Assembly (NCBI RefSeq): GCF_947498825.1
Contig: NZ_CANMLV010000001.1
Coordinates: 124,001 to 188,000 of the forward strand
Length of the DNA stretch: 64,000 nt
Direction of reading: 5' to 3'
Origin: an uncultured Cedecea sp.
GTDB lineage: Bacteria; Pseudomonadota; Gammaproteobacteria; Enterobacterales; Enterobacteriaceae
A program made the translations under genes and the position numbers. Of this stretch, positions 27,288-39,244 are shown piece by piece (the first letter of the stretch is position 1; each line of letters opens with the position of its first letter). The notes beneath the pieces were generated by a model. It made no database searches and had not been told where the DNA came from. It worked only from the letters and a program-made list of their open reading frames with translations.

Positions 27288-27477
27288 CAAAACGTTTGTT
27301 GATTACATCACCTGATTCTATTGCGTGATATATTAAATATTTCAAATCCCCTTGCCTCCTGTATAATGACGCGCTGCCGTCAAGAATACGTTCGTAACGA
27401 GACCGGTTGTGCTCTGTATATTTGCTTCATTTATAAAATAACTTAGACTCATGCCCGATATTATTAAAGGTTAAAAA

Positions 27478-28155
27478 ATGAAAGAAATACCCCCAAAATA
27501 TACACCCGTTGACTTATCTCGTTGGGCAAGGAAGGAACATTTTGAGGTATTTCAGTCGTTTGCACAAAGCACATTTAACCAGACTGTCCTCATCGATATT
27601 ACCGTATTACTAAAACATATAAAGGAAGTGGGCTGGAAGTTTTATCCTGTTATTATTTTTCTGCTCGCTAAAATTGTCAACCGCCATGCAGAGTTCCGGA
27701 TGGCGATAAAGAATGATGAACTTGTCATATGGAATGAAATTCATCCAAACTATACCATTTTCCATAATGAAACGGAGACCTTCTCATCATTATGGAGTCA
27801 CTATGATGGCAATATTCATCACTTCCTGGATGTTTATTCAGAAGACATTGCGCGCTATGGTAATAACCTTTCCTATTGGCCTAAAGAAGAGTCCCGGGAA
27901 AATATATTTTTCGTGTCAGCTATTCCTTGGGTCAGTTTTACCAGTTTCGATATCAACGTTGCTAACATGAAGAACTTTTTTTCCCCTATGTTTACTCTTG
28001 GAAAATACTATAAACAAGATGGAAAAGTGTTGTTGCCTCTCGCCGTTCAAGTTCATCATTCCGTATGCGATGGTTTCCATGTCGCAAGGTTGGTCAATGA
28101 ATTACAAGAGATGAGCAATAATGTACAGTTTCTTTCCGAAGAAACTCATGGTTGA
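27478..28155 (+). CDS. cat: Chloramphenicol acetyltransferase, type A
   Basis: A 225-residue trimeric acetyltransferase that transfers acetyl from acetyl-CoA to the 3-hydroxyl of chloramphenicol. The catalytic motif HHSVCDG (active His194) is intact. Other type A landmarks are present: [41 protein letters not shown], and the near-universal [10 protein letters not shown] region, here [10 protein letters not shown]. Similarity to Tn9-type CAT is clear but far from identical, and there is no flanking integron or transposon, so it looks like a resident chromosomal cat gene. A TATAAT-like -10 is visible about 110 bp upstream (27362). Activity on chloramphenicol is likely but the natural substrate is unproven. 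Confidence 0.9.
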   Translation: MKEIPPKYTPVDLSRWARKEHFEVFQSFAQSTFNQTVLIDITVLLKHIKEVGWKFYPVIIFLLAKIVNRHAEFRMAIKNDELVIWNEIHPNYTIFHNETETFSSLWSHYDGNIHHFLDVYSEDIARYGNNLSYWPKEESRENIFFVSAIPWVSFTSFDINVANMKNFFSPMFTLGKYYKQDGKVLLPLAVQVHHSVCDGFHVARLVNELQEMSNNVQFLSEETHG

Positions 28156-28261
28156 TAAGCCAGAAGTCTTGAAAATCTGATTTTATATTGAACAGACAGC
28201 AAACTGAGAGAATCTGCCCTTGTCGTTTTACCATCACGTTCAGCAGGGGTAGATATTCCGT

Positions 28262-30190
28262 TTAACCGTTTCTGATCTTCTTATCGATATCAGGCTGGGG
28301 TTTACCAAACAGGTAACCTTGTATGAAATCGCAGCCCAGCACCTGAAGCCTTTTCAGCTGCTCTTCCGTTTCAACACCTTCCGCAACAGTCTTCATGTTG
28401 AGAGATTTCGCCATGCCGATGATAAGCCTGATGATATTAAGGGTGTCTTCCTGTGTTGATATCGTATTCACGAACGACTTGTCTATTTTGATTTTATCGA
28501 AGGCAAGCCTGCCCAGACGCGAAAGAGAAGAATAACCGGTACCAAAATCATCAATGGAGATTTTTACCCCCAAAGCCCGTAGCCTGTTAAGCGTATTCAT
28601 TGGCGTATTGCTCTCAGTAAAGATAGAGGATTCCGTCACTTCCAGTTCAAGGCGCTCAGCGGGAAGACCCGTTTCATTCAGAATAGACACAACGATTCCG
28701 GCAAAGGCTTTGCTGCTTAGCTGAACAGGAGAGACATTGACTGAAACTTTCGCCGGGATAACCCAGGAAGCAGCTTCCCGACAGGCCATTTCCAGCACGG
28801 ATTTCCCCATTTCGTTAATCATTCCCGTTTTTTCAGCTACTGGTATAAAGCTGTCCGGCGACAAGATGCCCTTCAGAGGATGGTTCCAACGAATAAGGGC
28901 TTCATAGCTGTAAATTTCCCGACTAAAAGAATCGACAATAGGCTGATAGTAAACCATAAATTCTTTATTCGTTAACGCCAGCGCCATATCATGTTCAAGA
29001 ACCCGGCTTTCTTGCAGCTTTTCTAACATCCATTGCCGGAAGACTTTTATCTTACCTACACCGTCATTTTTGGCTTCATAAAGAGCCAGATCGGCAAATT
29101 TATAGAGATAGTCGGGGCGGCGCTCAGTGTCTGAGATAACAATGCCAACACTGGTGGTGATATTGATAATCGTGTTATAGATAGTGTAGGTCTGGTTGAT
29201 AACATCGCATATATTTTGGGCCTGTGAAACGGCACTACTCTCCGTTAAAGCATCCGAGAGAAATGCAAACTCATCTCCGCCTAAACGATAAAGCGTACCG
29301 GAAGTCAGACTCATCGAAATCAAACGCTGTGATATCTGGCGTAATAACTTATCCCCGACATCATGGCCATAGGTGTCATTAACTTCCTTGAATCGATCTA
29401 AATCAAACAACATCACAACCACAGACTTATTGTTTTTTACTGCGTTCTCGATGGTTCCATTTAAATTCTCCCAGAAAAAATGACGATTATTCATCTCTGT
29501 CAGAGAGTCATGGTAAACGTCATACTCCAGCTTTGCATTCTGGACTTGCAGCTTTTCTTTAGATTCCTGCAATGCTTCAGCAAGGCTCTTTACCTGAAGA
29601 TGAGCCTTCAAGATATTTCTGTTTTGATAAAATATCAGCACACCCAGTATCGCACTCATTATTATCAGCAATACCGAGGTCGCGGAATAAATATAGTACA
29701 GGGTTTTAATTTTGATATTGGCATCATTAATCGAATTGATATCCTTATCTAAAGCGCCAGACGACAGGCGTCCCAGAGGAGCATCAAGCGCGTGCATGAC
29801 TTTCAGATACGCCTGAAGTTCTGAGCGATTCATTCTCTCAAGATGAATATCCAAATAGACAAGCGTCTTTTCAAGCTGAAAAGCTAAGGCATGATAGGCT
29901 TTATTATTTTCAATGTAGTTACTCAAATCCCCTTCTTTCATTAAATCGCTCTGGCTGAGCATAATATCCAGACGCATACGCACATCATCCAGCGTCATCG
30001 TCTCATCGATAGTGTAAAGACCAAGCAATGATTCGAACCGGTAATATTCTGATGCCATCTGTGCGACAGACCAAGAAGCAGCGTAGTGAGTCAATTTCTG
30101 TAACTCTTGCTGCCTTTCATGCACAAGGAAAGAGATATACCCGGTAGATATAAAAAGGAAAAAAATGATGCCAGCCAGAATTCTGTTCAT
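28262..30190 (-). CDS. Membrane GGDEF-EAL cyclic-di-GMP enzyme
   Basis: A 642-residue protein. A TM helix at about residues 4-22 and another at about 170-190 enclose a periplasmic sensor region. A short coiled coil follows, then a GGDEF domain (active motif RLGGDEFAF, intact) and an EAL domain (SYEALIRWNHP, with SVNVSP, LELEVTES and DDFGTGYSSLSRL). Both catalytic signatures look complete, so diguanylate cyclase and phosphodiesterase activity are each possible. It is the second gene of a pair with the periplasmic protein below, 17 bp away, which suggests that protein supplies its signal. Confidence 0.92.
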   Translation of the reverse strand: MNRILAGIIFFLFISTGYISFLVHERQQELQKLTHYAASWSVAQMASEYYRFESLLGLYTIDETMTLDDVRMRLDIMLSQSDLMKEGDLSNYIENNKAYHALAFQLEKTLVYLDIHLERMNRSELQAYLKVMHALDAPLGRLSSGALDKDINSINDANIKIKTLYYIYSATSVLLIIMSAILGVLIFYQNRNILKAHLQVKSLAEALQESKEKLQVQNAKLEYDVYHDSLTEMNNRHFFWENLNGTIENAVKNNKSVVVMLFDLDRFKEVNDTYGHDVGDKLLRQISQRLISMSLTSGTLYRLGGDEFAFLSDALTESSAVSQAQNICDVINQTYTIYNTIINITTSVGIVISDTERRPDYLYKFADLALYEAKNDGVGKIKVFRQWMLEKLQESRVLEHDMALALTNKEFMVYYQPIVDSFSREIYSYEALIRWNHPLKGILSPDSFIPVAEKTGMINEMGKSVLEMACREAASWVIPAKVSVNVSPVQLSSKAFAGIVVSILNETGLPAERLELEVTESSIFTESNTPMNTLNRLRALGVKISIDDFGTGYSSLSRLGRLAFDKIKIDKSFVNTISTQEDTLNIIRLIIGMAKSLNMKTVAEGVETEEQLKRLQVLGCDFIQGYLFGKPQPDIDKKIRNG

Positions 30191-30207
30191 GTTGCTCTTC
30201 TGACCTC

Positions 30208-30702
30208 TTACTCAATACTCATTTTGCTGACTTGCCAGGCCGATCTTGAATAATAAATCTGGTTATTCAACTCAGGAATGCTGTCATAAGGATACACAAC
30301 AAACAGCGGACCTTTATCGCGGACACGCATATATTTTCCGTTGACCTTTAGCGCGAGGATCACGTTATATTTCTTAAAATCGCTGAGGGGAATTTCGGTG
30401 GTGTAGTCATTGAGCGCAGTGACCTTAACAACAGAGCCTTTCGCTCCGACATAATCCATAAGCTTTTGCAGTGAGATGCCCTCAAAAGTCGTGCGACCAT
30501 CATACCACGGAGATGTGGTTTGAAAGCTTACCATTCCCAGTTTTTCAAGACTTGCCAGATCAAAAACGGCTTTTCCAGCCTCATTTGTATTTTCGATATT
30601 ACCAGACAGCGTTAAAAGGACTTTACCCTCAGGCTTGGAAAATTCATCCGCCCAGACCTGTGTGGAGAGAGCAAAGCTTAACAGCATGATAATTAAACGC
30701 AT
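30208..30702 (-). CDS. Periplasmic sulfite-oxidase-fold (Mo-binding-like) protein, Cys-free
   Basis: A 164-residue exported protein (signal MRLIIMLLSFALSTQVWA) whose mature part fits the oxidoreductase molybdopterin-binding fold: FDLASLEKLG, TTFEGISLQKLMDYVGAKG, VTALNDYTTEIPLSDFKKYNVILAL and GPLFVVYPYD. There is no Cys in the protein, so the usual molybdenum ligand is absent and enzyme activity is unlikely. Such proteins are often found beside GGDEF/EAL or histidine-kinase genes, and a ligand-binding partner role is inferred. Start: 30702 has GAGGT five bases upstream; an open extension to 30720 lacks support. Confidence 0.75.
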   Translation of the reverse strand: MRLIIMLLSFALSTQVWADEFSKPEGKVLLTLSGNIENTNEAGKAVFDLASLEKLGMVSFQTTSPWYDGRTTFEGISLQKLMDYVGAKGSVVKVTALNDYTTEIPLSDFKKYNVILALKVNGKYMRVRDKGPLFVVYPYDSIPELNNQIYYSRSAWQVSKMSIE

Positions 30703-31156
30703 TCTGACCTCACATATCAACTGAACGTCACAGAATTATAGTTTAGTTACGGTGTTATTTGTATATGCTTCAGGGCTATTGTTAGTGTCATCAATACATT
30801 AACTCTTGATAATCAACTGATTAAAAAATGCTCTTTCTGTCCGGACTAAACAAGATCGAGACATATCTGATGCATACAAAACAGCGATTCACCTCTGTCA
30901 TTCCCATCCGTTAACACCATGACCATCAACACACAGAAATATAAAGATTTATTTTTTGTGCGCAGGCTGGAATGTAACGCAAACAATTATCAGCGCCTCA
31001 AACAAAGCAACCTATTAAGTATAGTGGGTAATTATTGTATCAACAGGTAGAAAGATGTCCGGAACAGGCAGACAGTTCACTGATTTCTTTACGATTTTTA
31101 GAGGAGGAGTGATAAATCATTTTGATAATTTTTGAACGTCATTCGCAGGCTGATAA
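30703..31156. other. Intergenic region upstream of the GGDEF-EAL operon
   Basis: About 450 bp with no supported gene. It should contain the promoter for the minus-strand operon and ends at the icd terminator. I noticed no strong repeat or RNA motif. A near-consensus ribosome site (GAGGAGGAG near 31103) is followed by only a few codons. Confidence 0.4.
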
Positions 31157-31182
31157 TAAAAAACGGGAACCCTCAGGCTCCC
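31157..31182 (-). terminator. Rho-independent terminator of icd
   Basis: An 8-bp stem with one mismatch (CGGGAACC / GGCTCCCG) around a 3-base loop, followed on the minus strand by six T, 26 bp after the icd stop. Confidence 0.88.
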
Positions 31183-31207
31183 GCTTGTTTTTCAACCGAA
31201 AACAGGA

Positions 31208-32458
31208 TTACATGTTTTCGATGATTGCGTCACCAAACTCGCTGCATTTCAGCAGTTTAGCGCCGTCCATCAGACGTTCAAAGTCATAAGTTACGGTTTT
31301 CGCGTTGATTGCGCCGCTCATGCCTTTAACGATAAGGTCTGCTGCTTCGAACCAGCCCATGTGACGGAGCATCATTTCAGCGGACAGGATGATTGAACCA
31401 GGGTTCACTTTATCCTGGCCTGCATATTTTGGTGCAGTACCGTGGGTTGCTTCGAACAGTGCACAGTCGTCACCGATGTTTGCACCAGGTGCGATACCGA
31501 TACCACCAACTTGGGCTGCCAGGGCGTCAGAGATGTAGTCGCCGTTCAGGTTCATACATGCAATAACGTCGTACTCAGCCGGGCGCAGCAGGATCTGTTG
31601 CAGGAAGGCATCAGCGATAACGTCTTTAACGATGATTTCTTTGCCGGTATTTGGATTTTTGATTTTAACCCAAGGACCGCCATCGATCAGTTCGCCACCG
31701 AATTCTTCACGTGCCAGCTGGTAACCCCAGTCTTTAAATGCACCTTCGGTGAACTTCATGATGTTGCCTTTGTGTACCAGCGTCAGTGAATCGCGATCGT
31801 TGGCGATTGCGTATTCAATGGCAGCACGTACCAGGCGTTTGGTGCCTTCTTCTGAACATGGCTTAACGCCGATACCACAATGGTCAGGGAAACGAATTTT
31901 GGTTACGTTCATTTCTTCACGCAGGAACTTAATGACTTTCTGCGCTTCTGCACTGTCCGCTTTCCACTCGATACCCGCGTAGATATCTTCTGAGTTTTCA
32001 CGGAAGATAACCATGTTGGTCAGTTCTGGTTGCTTAACCGGACTTGGGGTGCCGTCGTAGTAGCGCACCGGGCGCAGACAAACGTACAGATCAAGCTGCT
32101 GACGCAGAGCAACGTTCAGAGAACGAATACCACCGCCGACTGGCGTCGTCAGAGGTCCTTTAATAGCAACACGGTAATCACGAATCAAGTCGAGCGTTTC
32201 TTCTGGTAACCAGACGTCTTCCCCATAAACCTGGGTAGATTTTTCGCCGGTATAGATTTCCATCCAGGAAATTTTCCGCTCGCCTTTGTAGGCTTTTTCA
32301 ACGGCGGCATCAACGACTTTGATCATCGCTGGGGTGACATCCACACCAATACCATCACCTTCAATAAAAGGAATGATTGGATTATTAGGGATAGTGAGTT
32401 TGCCATCTTGCAGGGTGATCTTTTTACCTTCCGTCGGAACGACTACTTTGCTTTCCAT
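31208..32458 (-). CDS. icd: Isocitrate dehydrogenase (NADP+)
   Basis: A 416-residue TCA-cycle enzyme oxidising isocitrate to 2-oxoglutarate with NADP+, the same length as E. coli Icd. Ser113 ([11 protein letters not shown]), the site phosphorylated by AceK to divert carbon into the glyoxylate shunt, is present, as are the substrate/metal residues in [16 protein letters not shown] and GTAPKYAGQ. The 3' end of icd is an attachment site for some lambdoid phages in E. coli; here the end is intact and no phage gene is adjacent. Start ATG at 32458 follows AAGGAGAGG. Confidence 0.98.
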   Translation of the reverse strand: MESKVVVPTEGKKITLQDGKLTIPNNPIIPFIEGDGIGVDVTPAMIKVVDAAVEKAYKGERKISWMEIYTGEKSTQVYGEDVWLPEETLDLIRDYRVAIKGPLTTPVGGGIRSLNVALRQQLDLYVCLRPVRYYDGTPSPVKQPELTNMVIFRENSEDIYAGIEWKADSAEAQKVIKFLREEMNVTKIRFPDHCGIGVKPCSEEGTKRLVRAAIEYAIANDRDSLTLVHKGNIMKFTEGAFKDWGYQLAREEFGGELIDGGPWVKIKNPNTGKEIIVKDVIADAFLQQILLRPAEYDVIACMNLNGDYISDALAAQVGGIGIAPGANIGDDCALFEATHGTAPKYAGQDKVNPGSIILSAEMMLRHMGWFEAADLIVKGMSGAINAKTVTYDFERLMDGAKLLKCSEFGDAIIENM

Positions 32459-32571
32459 TCACCTCTCCTTCGAGCGCTTCTGGTGGTTACTGATTTTATG
32501 TTAATCATTTGTAATGTGCGGGCACATACTACTGCAATATCGCTCTCGCGCCAATCGCTTCTCATTTCAGC

Positions 32572-32577
32572 TATAAT
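32572..32577 (+). promoter_or_regulatory. Probable -10 box of the rluE promoter
   Basis: TATAAT, a perfect -10, lies 29 bp before the rluE start in the 147-bp gap between divergent icd and rluE. A matching -35 is weak. Confidence 0.45.
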
Positions 32578-32605
32578 GCGCTAATACACACCAGCTGAAA
32601 ATACT

Positions 32606-33238
32606 ATGAACAAAACTTATCAAAGAAACCACCAAACTAAACGATTCAGCTCCAGTAAATCGAGAAAAATCCATCATGACAAGGGCCCCAAACGGGTCGT
32701 TATTTTTAATAAACCTTACGATGTACTGACGCAATTTACTGATGAAAAAGGGCGTTTAACCCTCAAAGATTACATTTCCATACCTGGAATTTATGCCGCC
32801 GGACGTCTTGACAGAGACAGCGAAGGATTATTAGTTCTTACCAATGACGGTGAGTTACAGGCAAAACTGACGGCGCCTGGCAAACGGACGGGGAAAATCT
32901 ATCTGGTTCAGGTTGAAGGGCTGCCCGATGAAGTGGCTCTCGAGACGTTACGCTCGGGAGTCGAGCTCAAGGATGGCTTGACCCTGCCCGCGGGAGTCAG
33001 GATGATTGACGAACCGAGCTGGTTATGGCCACGCAATCCTCCCATCAGGGAACGTAAATCGATCCCAACTAGCTGGCTGGAAATCACCCTTTATGAAGGC
33101 CGTAATCGTCAGGTACGCCGAATGACTGCCCATGTTGGATTACCCACATTACGCTTGATTCGTTATGCCGTGGGTCCTTTGACTCTCGACGGGCTGGCCC
33201 CAGGTCTTTGGCTGGATGTTTCCCCTACCCTCTTATAA
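32606..33238 (+). CDS. rluE: 23S rRNA pseudouridine synthase RluE
   Basis: A 210-residue RsuA-family enzyme that makes pseudouridine at 2457 in 23S rRNA. The catalytic Asp is in [18 protein letters not shown], and the family motif KIYLVQVEG and GRNRQVRRM follow. Like E. coli RluE it lacks an S4 domain and begins with a basic tail. It leads a compact plus-strand group rluE-nudJ-mnmA-hflD-purB. Confidence 0.95.
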   Translation: MNKTYQRNHQTKRFSSSKSRKIHHDKGPKRVVIFNKPYDVLTQFTDEKGRLTLKDYISIPGIYAAGRLDRDSEGLLVLTNDGELQAKLTAPGKRTGKIYLVQVEGLPDEVALETLRSGVELKDGLTLPAGVRMIDEPSWLWPRNPPIRERKSIPTSWLEITLYEGRNRQVRRMTAHVGLPTLRLIRYAVGPLTLDGLAPGLWLDVSPTLL

Positions 33239-33244
33239 GGAGTC

Positions 33245-33709
33245 ATGATGTTTAAACCCCATGTTACTGTGGCATGCATCGTTCAGGCAGAAGATAAATT
33301 TTTAGTGGTTGAAGAAACAATTAAAGGTAAAGCCTTGTGGAACCAGCCGGCCGGGCATCTGGAAGCAGACGAGACGCTTATCCAGGCTGCAAGCCGTGAG
33401 TTATGGGAAGAAACCGGTATTCGGGCACAACCTCAGGCTTTTCTCGGCCTTCATCAATGGATTGCCCCCGATAAAACCCCTTTTCTGCGGTTTTTATTTG
33501 TTATTGATTTTGAAAAGATACTCCCCACCCAGCCGCATGACAGTGACATTGATTGTTGCCATTGGGTCAGTGCGCAACAGATTCTGGAAGCACCCAATTT
33601 ACGCTCACCACTGGTTGCCGAAAGCATCCGTTGTTATCAAAAGAATGTTCGTTATCCACTTTCCGTGCTTTCTACATTTAACTGGCCGTTTACAGAGGGT
33701 GCCATGTAA
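33245..33709 (+). CDS. nudJ: Phosphatase NudJ (Nudix hydrolase)
   Basis: A 154-residue Nudix hydrolase. The Nudix box is complete: [24 protein letters not shown]. coli NudJ hydrolyses thiamine (hydroxymethylpyrimidine) pyrophosphates and nucleoside di/triphosphates. It starts 6 bp after rluE with AAGGAG upstream; ATG at 33245 or 33248 are both possible, the second matching the E. coli start [10 protein letters not shown]. Confidence 0.94.
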   Translation: MMFKPHVTVACIVQAEDKFLVVEETIKGKALWNQPAGHLEADETLIQAASRELWEETGIRAQPQAFLGLHQWIAPDKTPFLRFLFVIDFEKILPTQPHDSDIDCCHWVSAQQILEAPNLRSPLVAESIRCYQKNVRYPLSVLSTFNWPFTEGAM

Positions 33710-33760
33710 AAGAGTGCGTGATAGAATACGGCGCTTGAAATTCAATGTTGTGAGTATGCT

Positions 33761-34870
33761 ATGTCTGATAACAGCCAGAAAAAAGTCATTGTCGGTATGT
33801 CCGGCGGCGTTGACTCCTCCGTTTCCGCTTATTTGCTCCAGCAACAGGGCTATCAAGTGGAAGGCCTGTTTATGAAAAACTGGGAAGAAGATGATGGCGA
33901 AGACTACTGTACCGCAGCCACAGACTTAGCGGATGCTCAGGCAGTATGCGATAAACTCGGCATTGAATTACATACCGTTAATTTTGCCGCCGAGTACTGG
34001 GACAATGTCTTTGAGCATTTTCTTCAGGAATACAAGGCCGGGCGTACCCCTAACCCTGATATCTTGTGTAATAAAGAGATAAAGTTTAAAGCCTTTCTCG
34101 AATTTGCCGCCGAAGATCTCGGCGCCGATTATATTGCAACCGGTCACTATGTGCGCCGTGCAGATGTCGAGGGTAAAAGTCAGCTATTGCGTGGTCTGGA
34201 CGGTAATAAAGACCAAAGTTACTTTCTGTATACTTTGGGTTACGAGCAAATTGCTCAAAGCCTGTTCCCTGTGGGTGAACTGGAAAAACCAGAAGTACGC
34301 CGTATTGCCGAGCAACTGGACTTAATCACCGCAAAGAAAAAAGACTCCACCGGGATCTGCTTTATTGGTGAACGTAAATTCCGCGATTTTCTTGGCCGTT
34401 ATCTGCCTGCGCAATCGGGTAGAATCGTCAATGTAGAGGGGGAAACCATCGGCGAGCACCAAGGGTTGATGTACCATACTTTGGGTCAGCGCAAAGGACT
34501 TGGGATCGGCGGAATAAAAGAAGCTTCTGAAGACCCGTGGTATGTTGTTGATAAAGATGTTGAACAGAATCTGCTGGTGGTTGCTCAGGGCCACGATCAT
34601 CCACGCCTGATGTCAGTCGGCTTAATTGCCGGCCAGCTGGACTGGGTCAACCGCGAACCCCTGAGCGATACTTTACGCTGTACCGTAAAAACACGTTATC
34701 GCCAGGCTGATATTCCCTGCACTGTGACCCCACTTGATGACGGGCACGTTGAAGTGCGTTTTGACGAGCCGGTATCTGCCGTTACCCCAGGCCAGTCAGC
34801 GGTCTTTTATTCTGCTGATATCTGCTTAGGTGGCGGCATTATCGAACAGCGCTTGCCGCTCGTTATTTAA
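33761..34870 (+). CDS. mnmA: tRNA-specific 2-thiouridylase MnmA
   Basis: A 369-residue enzyme that adds sulfur to U34 of Lys, Glu and Gln tRNAs, taking sulfur from the TusE relay. The PP-loop [15 protein letters not shown], the catalytic Cys in [12 protein letters not shown] and its partner in [11 protein letters not shown] are visible. Length equals the E. coli protein within one residue. It starts 51 bp after nudJ. Confidence 0.97.
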   Translation: MSDNSQKKVIVGMSGGVDSSVSAYLLQQQGYQVEGLFMKNWEEDDGEDYCTAATDLADAQAVCDKLGIELHTVNFAAEYWDNVFEHFLQEYKAGRTPNPDILCNKEIKFKAFLEFAAEDLGADYIATGHYVRRADVEGKSQLLRGLDGNKDQSYFLYTLGYEQIAQSLFPVGELEKPEVRRIAEQLDLITAKKKDSTGICFIGERKFRDFLGRYLPAQSGRIVNVEGETIGEHQGLMYHTLGQRKGLGIGGIKEASEDPWYVVDKDVEQNLLVVAQGHDHPRLMSVGLIAGQLDWVNREPLSDTLRCTVKTRYRQADIPCTVTPLDDGHVEVRFDEPVSAVTPGQSAVFYSADICLGGGIIEQRLPLVI

Positions 34871-34891
34871 CTACACAAGGACAAGGGCCGC

Positions 34892-36908
<2,017 letters not shown>

Positions 36909-36920
36909 TATTTTTCAATA

Positions 36921-36946
36921 AGAAACCCTCACTCCCGAGGGTTTCT
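36921..36946 (+). terminator. Terminator of the rluE-purB group
   Basis: Perfect 10-bp stem AGAAACCCTC / GAGGGTTTCT around ACTCCC, 12 bp after purB. The downstream T-content is low. It separates purB from phoPQ. Confidence 0.7.
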
Positions 36947-37030
36947 CCTGAGATTTATCCTTCATCACTCTCCTGCTCCCTGCTAATTCGCGTTAAACTA
37001 TAGCCGTCATTTATTTATCAAGGAAAAGTG

Positions 37031-37705
37031 ATGCGCGTTTTGGTTGTCGAAGATAATGCTTTGCTCCGCCACCACCTCACAGTACAACTGCGCGAGGGAG
37101 GCCACCAGGTTGATGCTGCGGAAGATGCTAAAGAAGCCGATTACTTTTTGAATGAACATACTCCAGATATCGCTATTATCGATTTAGGTTTACCTGATGA
37201 AGATGGCATGAGCTTAATTCGTCGCTGGCGCAGCCATGATGTGACTATCCCGATTATGGTGCTGACTGCCCGCGAAGGCTGGCAGGATAAAGTCGAGGTC
37301 CTGGGCGCTGGGGCTGATGACTATGTGACAAAACCCTTTCATCTTGAAGAGGTTGTCGCCCGAATGCAGGCCCTTATGCGGCGTAACAGTGGCCTGGCCT
37401 CGCAGGTTATCTCTCGCCCACCGTTTCAGGTTGATTTATCGCGTCGCGAACTGTCGATTAACGGCCAGTTAATTAAACTCACCGCTTTTGAGTACACGAT
37501 TATGGAAACGATAATCCGTAATGCCGGGAAAGTTGTCAGTAAAGACTCGCTGATGCTGCAACTTTATCCCGATGCTGAACTCCGCGAAAGCCACACTATT
37601 GACGTTCTGATGGGGCGTTTACGTAAAAAAATTCAGGCCGAATATACTCCTGAGGTTATTACCACCGTACGCGGGCAAGGCTATCGGTTCGACTTGCCAT
37701 CATGA
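37031..37705 (+). CDS. phoP: Response regulator PhoP
   Basis: A 224-residue OmpR-family regulator that activates Mg2+-starvation, acid and antimicrobial-peptide resistance genes. The phospho-acceptor Asp51 ([12 protein letters not shown]), the acidic pair EDN at residues 7-9, and Lys in VTKPF are present, with a C-terminal winged helix ([19 protein letters not shown]). A GTG at 37028 is adjacent, but ATG 37031 matches the E. coli start [16 protein letters not shown]. Its stop overlaps the phoQ ATG. Confidence 0.97.
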   Translation: MRVLVVEDNALLRHHLTVQLREGGHQVDAAEDAKEADYFLNEHTPDIAIIDLGLPDEDGMSLIRRWRSHDVTIPIMVLTAREGWQDKVEVLGAGADDYVTKPFHLEEVVARMQALMRRNSGLASQVISRPPFQVDLSRRELSINGQLIKLTAFEYTIMETIIRNAGKVVSKDSLMLQLYPDAELRESHTIDVLMGRLRKKIQAEYTPEVITTVRGQGYRFDLPS

Positions 37706-39171
37706 AGCGCCTGTTTCGTCACCTGCTACCACTTTCACTGCGTATTCGGTTTTTACTGGCGACAGCGGCGGTGGTCATGGTGTTATCTCTGGCCTATGGA
37801 TTGGTCGCCCTGGTCGGTTACAGTGTCAGTTTTGATAAAACAACTTTCCGTTTATTACGCGGCGAAAGCAACCTCATCTATACCTTAGCTCGCTGGGAAA
37901 ACGGTAAGATGGACGTTGCACTTTCCAGTGATTTAAACCTGCAAAGCCCGGCAATGGCTCTTATTTACGATACGGACGGTAAACTGCTGTGGGCCCAGCG
38001 TGATGTGCCTTATATCGAACACCAAATCCGTAAAGAATGGCTGAGAGATAATGGTTTTTTTGAACTGGAAGCCAACTACGCCACCAGCAGTGCGCTTTTG
38101 GGAGATGACGCCGAACGGCTGGCTGAACTAAAAGTGATGTATGAAGCAGAGGCCGATGATGAGTATGAAGTGACGCATTCGATTGCCGTTAACCAGTACC
38201 CGGCAACCTCCCGCATGCCTGCGGTGACTATTGTAATGGTCGATACCATTCCGATAGAGCTTAAGCGCTCTTATATGGTATGGAGTTGGTTTATTTATGT
38301 CTTGCTGGCGAATCTGTTATTAGTGGTACCGTTACTGTTACTGGCAGCGTGGTGGAGCTTACGCCCAATAGAAGCTTTGGCGCGAGAAGTACGTGAGCTG
38401 GAAAAGCGCGATCGTAATAGCCTGAACCCGGAAACTACGCCGGAACTAAAAAGCCTGGTACAAAACCTCAATCGGCTACTACGCACCGAGCGGGAACGTC
38501 ATGATAAATATCGCACTACTTTGACCGACCTGACCCATAGTCTGAAAACGCCGTTAGCTGTACTACAATCTACTCTGCGATCGTTGCGGGGCAATAAAAT
38601 TAACCTGGATCAGGCTGAGCCGGAAATGCTGGAACAAATAAGCCGTATTTCTCAGCAAATTGGCTATTACCTGCATCGTGCCAGTATACGCGGTGATATG
38701 GAATTGCTCAGCCGGGAACTCCACTCTGTCGCCCCATTACTGGACAGCCTGTGTTCAGCCCTGAATAAAGTCTACCAGCGTAAAGGCGTGAATATTACGC
38801 TCGATATCTCTCCGGAAACGATATTTGTCGGTGAAAAACATGACTTTATGGAGATTATGGGCAATATACTGGATAACGCCTGTAAATATTGTCTGGAGTT
38901 TGTTGAAGTTTCTGCTCAACAGCACGATGACAGGCTGCATATTATTATTGAAGATGATGGGCCAGGCATTCCAGAAAGTCAGCGTGAAAGAGTATTTCAT
39001 CGGGGTCAGCGTGCGGATACGTTAAGGCCAGGTCAGGGTATTGGCCTCTCGGTGGTACGGGAACTGGTCTCTCAGTATGAAGGAGAAATTCTCGTTGGCG
39101 TCAGCTCGCTGGGCGGAGCCAGGATGGAGGTCATTTTTTCTCATCAGTATCTCTCCCAGGAAATAGAGTAA
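37702..39171 (+). CDS. phoQ: Sensor histidine kinase PhoQ
   Basis: A 489-residue inner-membrane kinase/phosphatase. TM1 lies at about 18-40 and TM2 at about 192-218, enclosing a PAS-like periplasmic domain. HAMP, the phospho-His279 ([13 protein letters not shown]) and an ATPase domain ([30 protein letters not shown]) follow. The periplasmic acidic cluster that lies on the membrane and binds divalent cations reads EAEADDEYE (148-156), compared with EDDDDAE in E. coli, so acidity is kept but spread out. It overlaps phoP by 4 bases. Confidence 0.97.
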   Translation: MKRLFRHLLPLSLRIRFLLATAAVVMVLSLAYGLVALVGYSVSFDKTTFRLLRGESNLIYTLARWENGKMDVALSSDLNLQSPAMALIYDTDGKLLWAQRDVPYIEHQIRKEWLRDNGFFELEANYATSSALLGDDAERLAELKVMYEAEADDEYEVTHSIAVNQYPATSRMPAVTIVMVDTIPIELKRSYMVWSWFIYVLLANLLLVVPLLLLAAWWSLRPIEALAREVRELEKRDRNSLNPETTPELKSLVQNLNRLLRTERERHDKYRTTLTDLTHSLKTPLAVLQSTLRSLRGNKINLDQAEPEMLEQISRISQQIGYYLHRASIRGDMELLSRELHSVAPLLDSLCSALNKVYQRKGVNITLDISPETIFVGEKHDFMEIMGNILDNACKYCLEFVEVSAQQHDDRLHIIIEDDGPGIPESQRERVFHRGQRADTLRPGQGIGLSVVRELVSQYEGEILVGVSSLGGARMEVIFSHQYLSQEIE

Positions 39172-39244
39172 AAAGATACCGTCAGTCACACTGGCATCCG
39201 TTACAATCCCGGATAGCATTATTTTCACCCTCAAGGTAACCACT

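Noticed and set aside
31208-31260. Phage attachment site in the 3' end of icd
   Set aside because: The icd end is intact, no duplicated icd tail and no integrase or phage gene is nearby.
36985-37010. Possible PhoP box upstream of phoP
   Set aside because: Only one GTTTA half-site (on the minus strand) with a poor second half; too weak to call autoregulation.
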